From: Leptospira idonii
GTDB lineage: Bacteria; Spirochaetota; Leptospiria; Leptospirales; Leptospiraceae
Direction: 5' to 3'
Length of the DNA stretch: 64,000 nt
Assembly: GCF_004770995.1 (NCBI RefSeq)
Contig: NZ_RQHW01000002.1
Span: 62,001 to 126,000, forward strand
Below, piece by piece: positions 27,114-35,265 of this stretch; positions within the stretch are counted from its first letter, which is position 1; every line of letters begins with the position of its first letter. Below the pieces are notes generated by a model. That model made no database searches. It was not told the DNA's origin and was given only the letters and a program-made list of their open reading frames with translations. The position numbers and the translations under genes are program-made.

Positions 27114-28091
27114 GTGAAAAGATTTGTGGTACCTCCTACGAAAAACCTGCTCCTAATCTCTTTTCTTCTCCCTTTTGTAGGGAATTCTTTGTTTTCTCAA
27201 GGATCTGTCCCCTCTCAAGAGATATTTCTACCTTTTCCGGAATCTCAGAAAACGGAAGATTCCGGTTTGGAACAGCCTACACAGACCGTTTCTTCTCAGC
27301 CTTCCACCACATCGACTCTGGGAAAAGAATCCCAAGATACAACTTCTGCCGCTCCTTCGTCGGATTTATCCTCAAACTCCGGTTCCGTGAAGGAATCTGC
27401 CGTTGCCTCTACCCAAAAACAAAAAAACGGTAAAAACAAAAAGAAGGGGAAGGGGGAAGGTGTTGATCCTACGGAGCCACCTTACCAAAGAGGAAAGGCT
27501 TTTTTAACCAGAAATCAGAAGAAAAATGCTGAGACTGAATTCTCGGATTCCTATTCCAAAGAAGGAGAGAAATCTAGTCCTTCTCGTGTGGAAAACACCA
27601 ACTTATTCGGATTAGATTCCAAAGATAAGGAAGGTTCCTCACTTGTCGATAAACAGGAAGATCCGGATCTAAAAATCAAAACCCAATTCGAACTGGCTCG
27701 TTCCTTGGATCGAGTAGGAAATCCGGAATCCGAAGAAAAAGCATATAAAGAATATCTAAAATTAGTCACTCAGTTTCCTGTTCATTCGGAAATTACACCT
27801 AGAGCTCATTATGCGATTGCGGTTCTTTTGTTTCGTAAAAAGGAATATCGTCCTTCTTTGCATCATTTGGTGAAACTCATCAAAGACTTTAAGGAGTCCA
27901 AAGAAAGATCCTCTGCTTATTATTATGCGGGACGGATTTATGAATCCGCTTGGCCGGAAAGAGATTTGGAAAAGGCAAAAAAATATTATGATTTGTATCT
28001 TGCCGCAACGGAAGGAAAAGTGATCAGTCCCGGCTATGATTTTAGAAAAGAAGTAAGAGAAAGAAGAAACTTGATAGAATCGTTTCCTTGA
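27114..28091 (+). CDS. Exported TPR-repeat protein
   Basis: The GTG start at 27114 gives a signal peptide (LLLISFLLPFVGNSLFSQ). The next 160 residues are a serine-, glutamine- and lysine-rich linker; the C-terminal 115 residues contain three or so TPR-like helix pairs (SEEKAYKEYLKLVTQFP, RAHYAIAVLLFRKKEYRPSL, SAYYYAGRIYESAW). TPR proteins in the periplasm usually organise envelope complexes. It is the last gene of the run starting with the OmpA protein. One copy of the GTGGTACCTCCTACGA element covers codons 5-10. Confidence 0.72.
   Translation: MKRFVVPPTKNLLLISFLLPFVGNSLFSQGSVPSQEIFLPFPESQKTEDSGLEQPTQTVSSQPSTTSTLGKESQDTTSAAPSSDLSSNSGSVKESAVASTQKQKNGKNKKKGKGEGVDPTEPPYQRGKAFLTRNQKKNAETEFSDSYSKEGEKSSPSRVENTNLFGLDSKDKEGSSLVDKQEDPDLKIKTQFELARSLDRVGNPESEEKAYKEYLKLVTQFPVHSEITPRAHYAIAVLLFRKKEYRPSLHHLVKLIKDFKESKERSSAYYYAGRIYESAWPERDLEKAKKYYDLYLAATEGKVISPGYDFRKEVRERRNLIESFP
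27126..27141 (+). repeat. GTGGTACCTCCTACGA dispersed element, copy 2
   Basis: Identical over 16 bases to 9880-9895 but read in the frame Val-Val-Pro-Pro-Thr, at the very start of the exported TPR gene. Confidence 0.6.
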
Positions 28092-28202
28092 TGCGATTTA
28101 GTTCTTCTTTCTTATTAAAACGAAATTTTTTATTCCTATCACTTCATAAGAAATAGAACAATGCTAGTGAGCAAGCTTGCTAGGAAAAAATAAGTTCCGC
28201 TG

Positions 28203-28382
28203 ATGAGTCGAGTGGCAGCTGCCGGATGTTTGAAGTTGAGCCAAGAGCAGGCGACTTTCATTGCATTCGCATCCGGTGCAGTTGCAACATTAGGTGCGAA
28301 TTTAAAATCTTTGCAAGTTTTGTCCGCAAACGAAAAAAATCTTTTGCGAGAATGGTTGAATCGAATCTCTGCGTCTACTTAA
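28203..28382 (+). CDS. Possible small protein (59 residues)
   Basis: An ORF beginning ATG-AGT-CGA and ending TAA at 28380-28382, overlapping the stop of the convergent cheX gene by three bases. The product is alanine- and leucine-rich (starting MSRVAAAGCLKLSQEQ, ending REWLNRISAST), with codon use similar to its neighbours. Only AGGA lies upstream at an unfavourable distance of 17 bases. On the opposite strand, 28139-28261 can encode a 40-residue peptide with a hydrophobic end (ISGTYFFLASLLTSIVLFLMK), so one of the two may be real and the other its shadow. The rest of 28092-28202 shows nothing else. Confidence 0.35.
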   Translation: MSRVAAAGCLKLSQEQATFIAFASGAVATLGANLKSLQVLSANEKNLLREWLNRISAST

Positions 28383-28843
28383 GCGATCGCTACGTTCACT
28401 TCGATCCTTCCGAATTTGGAGTAAAGATTGATCGAAAGAGTAGGCTTTTTGTTGAACTTAACAGAAGTTGTTTTGGATTCTTGAATGTTCGGAGTAGTGA
28501 TTTCCACGGATTGACCGGAAGATGTGAATATATTCATGGCATTACCTGTAGTCATGTTGGCAATTTCACCTAATATATCTTTGTATTCGTTTTTTACATC
28601 TTCGTCGGAAAGACCGGGAACAAGTCTGCGGGAAATTTTATAGGCAGCATCGTAATTCATGCTGTAGACGACTTCACCGCTGAAAGACCCTACCACTCCG
28701 ATCACAATCGCTAATTCGTGTGAGGGTGCAGGGGAGTCCTTGATGCCTATTTTCCCTCGGATCAGGTCTTGCTGCAAAACATCTCTAAAAACGATGGTGG
28801 CAGCTTCCAGGAAGGGATTGATGAAGTCGGCTTTTATTTGCAT
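28379..28843 (-). CDS. cheX: CheX-type CheY-phosphate phosphatase
   Basis: A 154-residue protein of the CheC/CheX/FliY superfamily. The active-site helix pattern E-x2-N is present in DILGEIANMTTGNAMN (about residues 90-105), and IGVVGSFSGEVVYSMNYDAA is the typical preceding strand region. CheX removes phosphate from CheY-P and so resets the flagellar motor signal; spirochaetes use CheX in place of CheZ. The start codon overlaps the stop of the upstream PpiD-like gene (TAATG), so translation is coupled. Confidence 0.87.
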   Translation of the reverse strand: MQIKADFINPFLEAATIVFRDVLQQDLIRGKIGIKDSPAPSHELAIVIGVVGSFSGEVVYSMNYDAAYKISRRLVPGLSDEDVKNEYKDILGEIANMTTGNAMNIFTSSGQSVEITTPNIQESKTTSVKFNKKPTLSINLYSKFGRIEVNVAIA

Positions 28844-30090
28844 TATTCTAAGGTAGAGAGAGACTTTTGCTTCTCGATGTTGTATTCTCCCGAAAGGGAC
28901 TGGTTTATTTCAACAAAAAAGCTGAGGAGCGGTTTTTGTTTCATAAAATCTGCCATCGGATCTGCGGGTGCAGAAGCCGTTTCCGGAGCTTTTGCGAAGC
29001 TGAGTTCTCCGAATTCCACGTAAATTTGTTTGTCGTTGTCCGTAAACGGCCCTGCGACTTTCTTTTTTCCAAAAGGATTGGCGGAGAGTTCTTCCCAAAA
29101 TTTAGGATCGGAAGCCAAACGATAGCTTCCCTTGGGGGATTGGATGAGTTTCAAATTGGCCAAAGAAGTAGGTGCGATGGTTTCGATCGCTTGAGCCGTT
29201 TCTTTGGAAATTGCTTCCAATGCGTTTTCCGCTCCGGTAAGGGTTTGGATTCTTTTTTTCCAGATTTCTAATTCTTTTCTTTTTCTGTCGAATTTGAGTT
29301 TGGAAATAAGCACTGCTTTTCTTGCTTCGAAGCTCAAAGGATTGCCGGAAGCATCCTTAGGAACATTCCCTTCTTTTTTCTCTTTCTCATACTCAGCTTG
29401 TAGGTCCGCATCCGGGATTTGGATTTTGGACTCCAATTGGTTGAGTAGATTCACTTCTGTAAAAGCTACCACACGGAAAGAGATTTTTGCTGTTTTAGCT
29501 TCTGTTTCTAGAGCTGCTTCCGAAGGGGAAGCTGTCCATTTTTGATCCAAAAAGTTAGGAAATAGGCTGAATCCAGTTGCAGAATCGATTCGATATGTCA
29601 TGGGAGCCGAAGTAAGAATCTGTTGGTAGATTTGTTCAACGGTACGGGAATCTTCTTCTGCGTAACCCGCTTGAGAAGAGGCTTCTTTATGAAGTTGGCG
29701 GGCTTGGTTGGAGATTTCTCTGCGAATGCTGATTTCGGAAACTCTGTAACCTACCGCTTTGGCAATGTCATTGGCAATGAATAACTCACGGATGGTAGAA
29801 AAAGCGCAGGAATTGATCGCCTCTTCGTTGGCGGCCATCTCTCTGGAATATTGTTGGTATCGATAATAGCAGTCTCTTCGAGCGGCGTTGAAATAGTCGA
29901 TGGCGACGGAGGTACCACCGATTTTACCGGCTTTTGTGGAAGATTGGCCTGTCAAAGCTCCCATAAAGCTTTGTTCCGCATCCCCTGGGAGAAAAGTAAC
30001 AATGAGCATTCCTACAAGAATGGTTAAAAAAAAGCCCACTACGGAGCGGGTGAGAATGTCTTTCCAATTACTTGGTTCTTCTTCGAACAT
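28843..30090 (-). CDS. PpiD/SurA-like membrane-anchored periplasmic chaperone
   Basis: One N-terminal membrane helix (VVGFFLTILVGMLIVTFL, about residues 17-34) is followed by a large helical periplasmic part. The region about 55-160 (GGTSVAIDYFNAARRDCYYRY ... ISIRREISNQARQL) resembles the SurA/PpiD N-terminal chaperone domain, with the usual secondary pattern of start helix, RELFIANDIAKAVGYRVSE and so on. A parvulin-type catalytic core is not evident, so peptidyl-prolyl isomerase activity is doubtful. It is in the same transcript as cheX, which may be fortuitous. Confidence 0.65.
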   Translation of the reverse strand: MFEEEPSNWKDILTRSVVGFFLTILVGMLIVTFLPGDAEQSFMGALTGQSSTKAGKIGGTSVAIDYFNAARRDCYYRYQQYSREMAANEEAINSCAFSTIRELFIANDIAKAVGYRVSEISIRREISNQARQLHKEASSQAGYAEEDSRTVEQIYQQILTSAPMTYRIDSATGFSLFPNFLDQKWTASPSEAALETEAKTAKISFRVVAFTEVNLLNQLESKIQIPDADLQAEYEKEKKEGNVPKDASGNPLSFEARKAVLISKLKFDRKRKELEIWKKRIQTLTGAENALEAISKETAQAIETIAPTSLANLKLIQSPKGSYRLASDPKFWEELSANPFGKKKVAGPFTDNDKQIYVEFGELSFAKAPETASAPADPMADFMKQKPLLSFFVEINQSLSGEYNIEKQKSLSTLE

Positions 30091-30174
30091 AGGGAAATGG
30101 TTTCCCCGGTCTCAGACTTGTAAAGAAAAAATGTAATTAAGGGATTTAAAGGATGGGCAGATAATAAAAATGGT

Positions 30175-30876
30175 ATGTTGTATGCTGCTTTCGCAATGAT
30201 TTTGGTCGGGGTTTTGTGTTTCCTTTATGTTTCTTTAAGCCCCAAATCTCAGAAAAACGACCAACCTTTCAAAAGATTCGGAGAAAGGCAGCCAGCACAA
30301 GGGGCAGGATACAGTGCTTCTTATCGTCATAATCCCAATCTTTCAGTTTCTCCTCAGTTAGATGAACGAATCCGTAGGGAACGGGAAATCGCAGACCGCA
30401 GACCTGTTTGGGAAGAACCAAATCTGCATTATACGAAATCTGCTCCTGTTGTGGAAAAACCTTCCGTTGTGGAGAAAGCGAGCATTCTTCAGGAAACCAA
30501 AGAAGGTCTTTCTGAAGTGCCGGATGTGGTACCTCCTACACCCAGCCACTTCCAGATGGACGGAATCCTTTATTTGGATCATTCCGGAAAAATCCCTTTT
30601 GGCACCAAAGACCTAGGAGATTCCGAATCCAACGAAGAAGACCTTCGTAATTTCAAAAGGGTCGGTCCCGCACTCTTAAAGGAAGAGGACGGGAAATTCG
30701 TTTTCTATTCGGGTAATGTGAGTTATACGTATGGTTCGGACGATTTGGAACAAGTCGTCTTCTACGACCAAGGAATCGTTTTTTTACTCAAAGACAGCAA
30801 AGCTCCCAAACCGGTCTATTTCACGAAAGAAATGGATCAGTTTAAGGAATTTCTGACACAAGCCGCCTCTGCCTGA
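30175..30876 (+). CDS. Conserved hypothetical single-pass membrane protein
   Basis: I do not recognise the family. An N-terminal membrane helix (AAFAMILVGVLCFLYVSL) is followed by a polar linker (about residues 25-120) and a C-terminal globular domain of about 110 residues (MDGILYLDHSGKIPFGTKDL ... EQVVFYDQGIVFLLKDSKAP) with beta-strand character. It carries a third copy of the GTGGTACCTCCTAC element in the linker. It is divergent from the PpiD-like gene and ends two bases before the convergent DUF389 gene. Confidence 0.65.
   Translation: MLYAAFAMILVGVLCFLYVSLSPKSQKNDQPFKRFGERQPAQGAGYSASYRHNPNLSVSPQLDERIRREREIADRRPVWEEPNLHYTKSAPVVEKPSVVEKASILQETKEGLSEVPDVVPPTPSHFQMDGILYLDHSGKIPFGTKDLGDSESNEEDLRNFKRVGPALLKEEDGKFVFYSGNVSYTYGSDDLEQVVFYDQGIVFLLKDSKAPKPVYFTKEMDQFKEFLTQAASA
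30526..30539 (+). repeat. GTGGTACCTCCTAC dispersed element, copy 3
   Basis: A 14-base match to the two other copies (15 bases to copy 2, with the preceding T), read as Val-Val-Pro-Pro-Thr in the linker of the hypothetical membrane protein. Confidence 0.6.
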
Positions 30877-30878
30877 TT

Positions 30879-32177
30879 TCACTCCGTCATTAATTTCACT
30901 TTTGTCAAATTCATCCGAACCTCCAGAAAGGAGGAAAGTTTTTCCGTCTCTTTTTGTGCGGGTTTCTTTTTCCATCTTCCGGCAAACAAATGGTAATTGT
31001 CGTATTCGTCTTTCGAGGGATTGTATTCTTTCGTTTCAGTGAGAGAGAAGGTTTCCAAGTCGGGAAAAAGAATTTGAAGTTCTTTTCCTAATTGGTCCAG
31101 ATTCTTTTCTTGTGTCGCATTCGTATTTTTGTAGATCTCAGATAGGATTTCGAATTTTAGAGATTCCGTATTCGGGGCGGAAAAATCCTGGATGACGGAG
31201 AGTTCCGTATCACCTAATTGATAATTGGCGAGTTTGTTTTGGATGGAGGTGATCGTTTCTTCAGGAATCTTCGCACCGATGATGCTGAGTTCGATTCGGG
31301 AGGGGCTTCCGTATTTTATATTTGTTTCTATGATCTTCGTTTTTGGGAAATCGAAATTTTGAGTGATGAAAAGGTTCGCTCTCGCTTTGAAAAGAGATGA
31401 GTTTGCAATTTGCCAGGCGGTATAAATGGAAGGGAGGATTGTGATCAAAGCGAATACAGCAAGATACATCCTTACTTTTGCTTCTTTTTCTTTATAAAGT
31501 CCCCAATCTACTTTTCTAAACTTTAGATATCGTACAAAAACGAAAGTTGCGATCGCTATGAAAACGGAATTGATGAAGTAAAGATAAAAGGCACCTAAAA
31601 AGAAATTCCATTCTCCTTGGGCTAAACCGAAACCTGCCGTACATAAAGGGGGCATCAGTGCAGTTGCGATTGCGACTCCTGCGATAGCAGTTCCTTTTTC
31701 TTTTCTTGTGTTCGCAATGATTCCTGTCGCTCCTCCGAAGAGTGCAATGAGCACATCAAAGATGGTAGGAGTGGTTCTTGCTAAGAGTTCCGACTGCGCT
31801 TCGTTAATGGGAGTAACCGAAAAATATAAAGTGGAGGTCGCAATACTGACCAAAGTGGCGATTCCCAGATTACGAAAACATCTTTTGAGAAGATCGAAGT
31901 CGTTCGTGCCTGCGGCAAATCCTGCACCTACTATGGGTCCCATCAAAGGAGAGATCAACATGGCGCCGATGATCACAGCGGTAGAGTTCACATTGAGTCC
32001 GATGGAGGCGATAAAAATAGCAAAAATCAAAGTCCACAAATTGGTTCCTTTGAATTCGATGCCTTTTCTTACCGATTCAATGGTTCCTTCTTGATCCGTA
32101 TCTTCATGAAGATGGAATAACTCCATGAATTTTATAATTTTAGCATAGGTTACGTTTTGCTCTGATAGATTCGACAT
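30879..32177 (-). CDS. DUF389 (TIGR00341-type) membrane protein
   Basis: The N-terminal half has about six membrane helices with DUF389 hallmarks: FAIFIASIGLNVNSTAVIIGAMLISPLMGPIVGAGFA, then GGATGIIANTRKEKGTAIAGVAIATALMPPLCTAGFGLA. The C-terminal 190 residues form a soluble domain after a further helix. The biochemical role of DUF389 proteins is unknown; a transport or channel function has been suggested because of the conserved glycine/proline-rich helices. The 432-residue length is within the family range. Confidence 0.88.
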   Translation of the reverse strand: MSNLSEQNVTYAKIIKFMELFHLHEDTDQEGTIESVRKGIEFKGTNLWTLIFAIFIASIGLNVNSTAVIIGAMLISPLMGPIVGAGFAAGTNDFDLLKRCFRNLGIATLVSIATSTLYFSVTPINEAQSELLARTTPTIFDVLIALFGGATGIIANTRKEKGTAIAGVAIATALMPPLCTAGFGLAQGEWNFFLGAFYLYFINSVFIAIATFVFVRYLKFRKVDWGLYKEKEAKVRMYLAVFALITILPSIYTAWQIANSSLFKARANLFITQNFDFPKTKIIETNIKYGSPSRIELSIIGAKIPEETITSIQNKLANYQLGDTELSVIQDFSAPNTESLKFEILSEIYKNTNATQEKNLDQLGKELQILFPDLETFSLTETKEYNPSKDEYDNYHLFAGRWKKKPAQKETEKLSSFLEVRMNLTKVKLMTE

Positions 32178-32268
32178 AGAGGCGATCTTGGTAAAAGTAA
32201 TCTTTCATATCAAGTGGAAAAAGATGAGTAAAATTTATTGACTTTGCTTTTCCCAAAGACATGGTAAG

Positions 32269-32466
32269 GTGGCGCCGGATGGTCGTTTCTTTTGGCATTG
32301 CTTGCACAAACATTCTTCCTCTTTTCCTTCCAGCTTTGCAAACGGTTCTTCTTCGGATGCTTGGGTGATGAATATGTATCAATCTACCGAAAATCTTCTC
32401 AAACAAAACAATACGAATAAACAGGCTTATACGTTCAATGTTCGTTGTGTTTCTACAGGCCCTTAA
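32269..32466 (+). pseudogene. Remnant of a DUF1566 (Lcl C-terminal)-type lipoprotein gene
   Basis: A short frame of 65 codons opens with GTG at 32269 and ends in TAA. Its last 45 residues (SSFANGSSSDAWVMNMYQ ... TFNVRCVSTGP) have the form of the C-terminal end of DUF1566/FISUMP-type domains: WSS-type opening, AWVVNM-type strand and a final FxVRCV strand. The rest of the domain, the signal peptide and a ribosome site are missing, so it reads as a truncated gene. The alternative is a true small protein. No other gene is seen in 32178-32701. Confidence 0.45.
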
Positions 32467-32497
32467 AAATCTGGTCATATCAGAGCGGACAAAGTGC

Positions 32498-32512
32498 CCG
32501 ATCGGCGATCGG
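32498..32512. repeat. GC-rich palindrome upstream of the chemoreceptor gene
   Basis: CCGATC-GGC-GATCGG, two perfect 6-base arms around 3 bases, within an otherwise AT-rich intergenic stretch. It could be an operator or a short hairpin; there is no T tract. Confidence 0.4.
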
Positions 32513-32550
32513 ATACGAATTTCCTCTCTTGTGAAATCGTAAGAAATATC

Positions 32551-32581
32551 TTGACGAGTTTAAAAAAATTCCTAAGATACT
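32551..32581 (+). promoter_or_regulatory. Possible promoter of the dCache chemoreceptor gene
   Basis: TTGACG (32551-32556) and GATACT (32576-32581), 19 bases apart, each with one or two mismatches to consensus, about 120 bases upstream of the ATG. Confidence 0.35.
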
Positions 32582-32701
32582 GCTTACTTTTTTGGCTTCT
32601 TATTTTCGAAAATTCTAAATCGAAACCATTTTCCCTGTAAGAAAACAGTTTCGAATCAATTGAAAACAATTTCTCGATAAATTTTTTTACGGTGATGTTA
32701 A

Positions 32702-34693
32702 ATGATTCGATCCAGTTTGAAAATCGTGCTGCTTGCCACGATCACTGCCACTGCCGTTTTGTTGACGGCATTTATTTCTACCTTCGCCTACGTGACTGCG
32801 AAACAATATGTAGAAGAAGCTTACGTAGACGAGATTCGTAAAGTCTCCAAATTATCGGGAGATCAAATCGCCCAATTCTTTGAGAACCAAAACAAACTGG
32901 CTGAATATCTTTCCTCAAATCCTCTCTTTACGGAAGCCATCCGAGATAAAAACTTCAAAGTTCTGAATGTATCCCTGGCGGATCTCTATCATAAAATGGG
33001 TTTCTATGAGAATATTTTCATCTCAACTCCCGAAACTAATCCTAAAATTTTCTCCGATGCGAACGGAAAAGCGATCGGTTTTCAATGGGGAGGGCAAGGG
33101 TTTGATGAGAACATCAAGCAGGCATTAGCTGGTAAAAAGCATCTAAGTAAGGTGGGAGAATCCCCTATCACTCACGATCCTGTTGCCTTGTTGACGGTGC
33201 CTGTCATCGATAAGAACAAAGTCATTGCGATATTGGCGTTTTCCTTATCCCTCAATTCCGTGACCGAAAAACTGGTGTCAGGAATCAAAATCGGGACGGA
33301 CGGATTTGTGGCAATCACCGATTTCGACGGAGTCGTCGTGGGTCATCCCGATAAAAAATTAATTTTAAAACTCCGAATGAACGATATGGACTGGGGCAAA
33401 AAATTGATGGAATTGAAGTCGGGAGAATATACCGAATATTTCTTCAAAAAAGAAAAAATAGCCACATCTTATCGTTTGGAAGAATACAGATTGTCCGCAT
33501 TCGCAGTGATCTCCAAGGACGATATATCCGAAGTCGTTCATAAGATGTTGTATAAGATCGCAGCTTTCGCTTTCGTCTTCTTGTTGTTATCTGTCCTTGT
33601 GATATATTATCTTCTGAACAGACGACTTCATCCGCTCCAAGAAGCAAGAGAACTTTTTAGATCCATGGCTTCCGGAGATCTCACCTCCGAACTTAAAATT
33701 TATCATCAGGATGAAATCGGTGATTTGAGTCAGGATACTAATTTTTTTCTGGAAAGTTTGAAAACTTCGATCGAAGAGATACAGAAAATTTCTTATGAAC
33801 TTGCTTCTTCGGCAGAAGAACTTTCCTCTAGTTCGGATAACTTCTCTACTACGGCACAGTCCACTGCGGCTTCCGTAGAAGAGATGTCTGCGACTGTGGA
33901 AGAAATGTCAGCGGGTATGGAAAATATTTCCGGCTCTACGGACAATCAGTACAAAAACATTTCTGAATTTCAACAAAGGATCAGGGAGCTTTCATCCAGC
34001 GTAAATCAGGTAGGAGAAGAGATCCAAAACACTCTCAACCAAGCCAAGATGATTACCGCTCAAGCGAGAAAGGGAGAAGAATCCTTGATCGGAATGAATG
34101 AGATGATTTCCAATATCCTCAAGTCTTCCGGTGAAATGACTGCGATTGTGGGGATCATCAACGATATCGCCGATCAAACCAGATTACTTTCCCTAAACGC
34201 TTCCATCGAAGCCGCAAGAGCAGGCGATGCAGGTAAGGGATTTGCCGTCGTTGCGGAAGAAATTTCTAAACTTTCCGAAAAAACGGCATCCGCTATTAAA
34301 TCTATCTCAAGTATGATTTCGAAAAATAAAGGTGAATTGGATAGCGGGGCACAAGGGATTAAATCCTCTACGGATATCATTCATTCTATCATCAAAAATG
34401 TGGATTCCGTATCCGCAGCTATGGACAAATTGTATTCTATCACTGGATCACAGAAAGAAATCAACGGAATCGTTTTGGAAAATGCCCATAAAGTGGGAAT
34501 GGAAGCCGAGTCTGTCAAGTTTGCAACCGACGAACAAAAGAAGGCGGTCATAGAAATCAATCAAGTGATCGGTCAAATCAACGAACATACGATCAGTACT
34601 GCTTCAGGCGCCGAACAAATGTCCGCATCCTCTAAAAGTCTTTCTAATACTGCTGAACTTTTAAGAAGCATTGCAGAGAAGTTTAAGATATAA
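32702..34693 (+). CDS. Methyl-accepting chemotaxis protein with dCache-type sensor
   Basis: A chemoreceptor of 663 residues. The first membrane helix (about 8-32) and a second (about 280-302) flank a periplasmic domain of about 245 residues; GFVAITDFDGVVVGHPDKKL is typical of the membrane-proximal half of dCache domains, which often bind amino acids or related small molecules. A HAMP domain (about 303-355) and a methyl-accepting signalling domain follow. The CheA/CheW-binding hairpin tip is DIADQTRLLSLNASIEAARAG. No C-terminal CheR-docking pentapeptide is seen. The next gene starts immediately after the stop codon. Confidence 0.93.
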   Translation: MIRSSLKIVLLATITATAVLLTAFISTFAYVTAKQYVEEAYVDEIRKVSKLSGDQIAQFFENQNKLAEYLSSNPLFTEAIRDKNFKVLNVSLADLYHKMGFYENIFISTPETNPKIFSDANGKAIGFQWGGQGFDENIKQALAGKKHLSKVGESPITHDPVALLTVPVIDKNKVIAILAFSLSLNSVTEKLVSGIKIGTDGFVAITDFDGVVVGHPDKKLILKLRMNDMDWGKKLMELKSGEYTEYFFKKEKIATSYRLEEYRLSAFAVISKDDISEVVHKMLYKIAAFAFVFLLLSVLVIYYLLNRRLHPLQEARELFRSMASGDLTSELKIYHQDEIGDLSQDTNFFLESLKTSIEEIQKISYELASSAEELSSSSDNFSTTAQSTAASVEEMSATVEEMSAGMENISGSTDNQYKNISEFQQRIRELSSSVNQVGEEIQNTLNQAKMITAQARKGEESLIGMNEMISNILKSSGEMTAIVGIINDIADQTRLLSLNASIEAARAGDAGKGFAVVAEEISKLSEKTASAIKSISSMISKNKGELDSGAQGIKSSTDIIHSIIKNVDSVSAAMDKLYSITGSQKEINGIVLENAHKVGMEAESVKFATDEQKKAVIEINQVIGQINEHTISTASGAEQMSASSKSLSNTAELLRSIAEKFKI

Positions 34694-35224
34694 ATGCCTA
34701 TTTCCATTTATTTAGCAGGGCCGGAAGTATTTTTTCCGAACGGATTCGAGATATTAAAAAGGCATCGGGAAAAATGTGAAGCAAAAGGTTTTATCGCTTA
34801 CACTCCGTTTGATGGAGAACTTCCTCCGCATTTGCCAAGAGATTTATCTATGGCGAAACGAATTTTCGAATCGAACTGTGAATTGATTCGAAAATCGGAC
34901 AGAATTTTAGCGAATTGTAATTTCTTCAGAGGCGCCTGTGTGGATGACGGTACTTCCTTCGAAATCGGTTACGGTTTTTCTTTAGGAAAAGAGATTTGGG
35001 GGTATCGGAGTGATCTGACCGCTTTGCATCTTAAGACGGCGGAAGTTGTTCCTACATCCTTTCATGATTCCGGTTTTCGGATGGACCAAGAAGGATATCT
35101 ATTGAACGAAGATTTCGGGAATTCGATCAATTTGATGCTTGAATTTTCCATCCTTCAGTCCCAAGGTAAACTTATATTAGGTGATTTCTCTTCAGCGCTT
35201 GAGGAGATGGCAAAGCAAATATAG
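34694..35224 (+). CDS. Nucleoside 2-deoxyribosyltransferase-like protein
   Basis: A 176-residue protein of the nucleoside 2-deoxyribosyltransferase family, which exchanges the base of deoxynucleosides or hydrolyses the glycosidic bond. It begins with ISIYLAGPEVFFPNG (family motif YLAGP-F), and has SDRILANCNFFRGACVDDGTSFEIGYGFSLG, in which D of DGT and E of FEIGYG correspond to the substrate-binding Asp and the catalytic Glu. The start directly abuts the chemoreceptor stop codon (TAA-ATG), suggesting coupling, though a functional link is not obvious. It converges with patD. Confidence 0.85.
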   Translation: MPISIYLAGPEVFFPNGFEILKRHREKCEAKGFIAYTPFDGELPPHLPRDLSMAKRIFESNCELIRKSDRILANCNFFRGACVDDGTSFEIGYGFSLGKEIWGYRSDLTALHLKTAEVVPTSFHDSGFRMDQEGYLLNEDFGNSINLMLEFSILQSQGKLILGDFSSALEEMAKQI

Positions 35225-35265
35225 AACAACGAATTGTCTATACTTGCTTTCCTTAAGAGTTTCTT

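Noticed and set aside
28226..28573. 115-codon plus-strand frame overlapping cheX
   Set aside because: Most of it is antisense to the conserved CheX active-site region; the short frame at 28203 fits the intergenic part better.
32140..32478. 112-codon minus-strand open frame upstream of the DUF389 gene
   Set aside because: It overlaps the DUF389 start region, is extremely basic with no motif, and is antisense to the DUF1566-like remnant, which is the better explanation.
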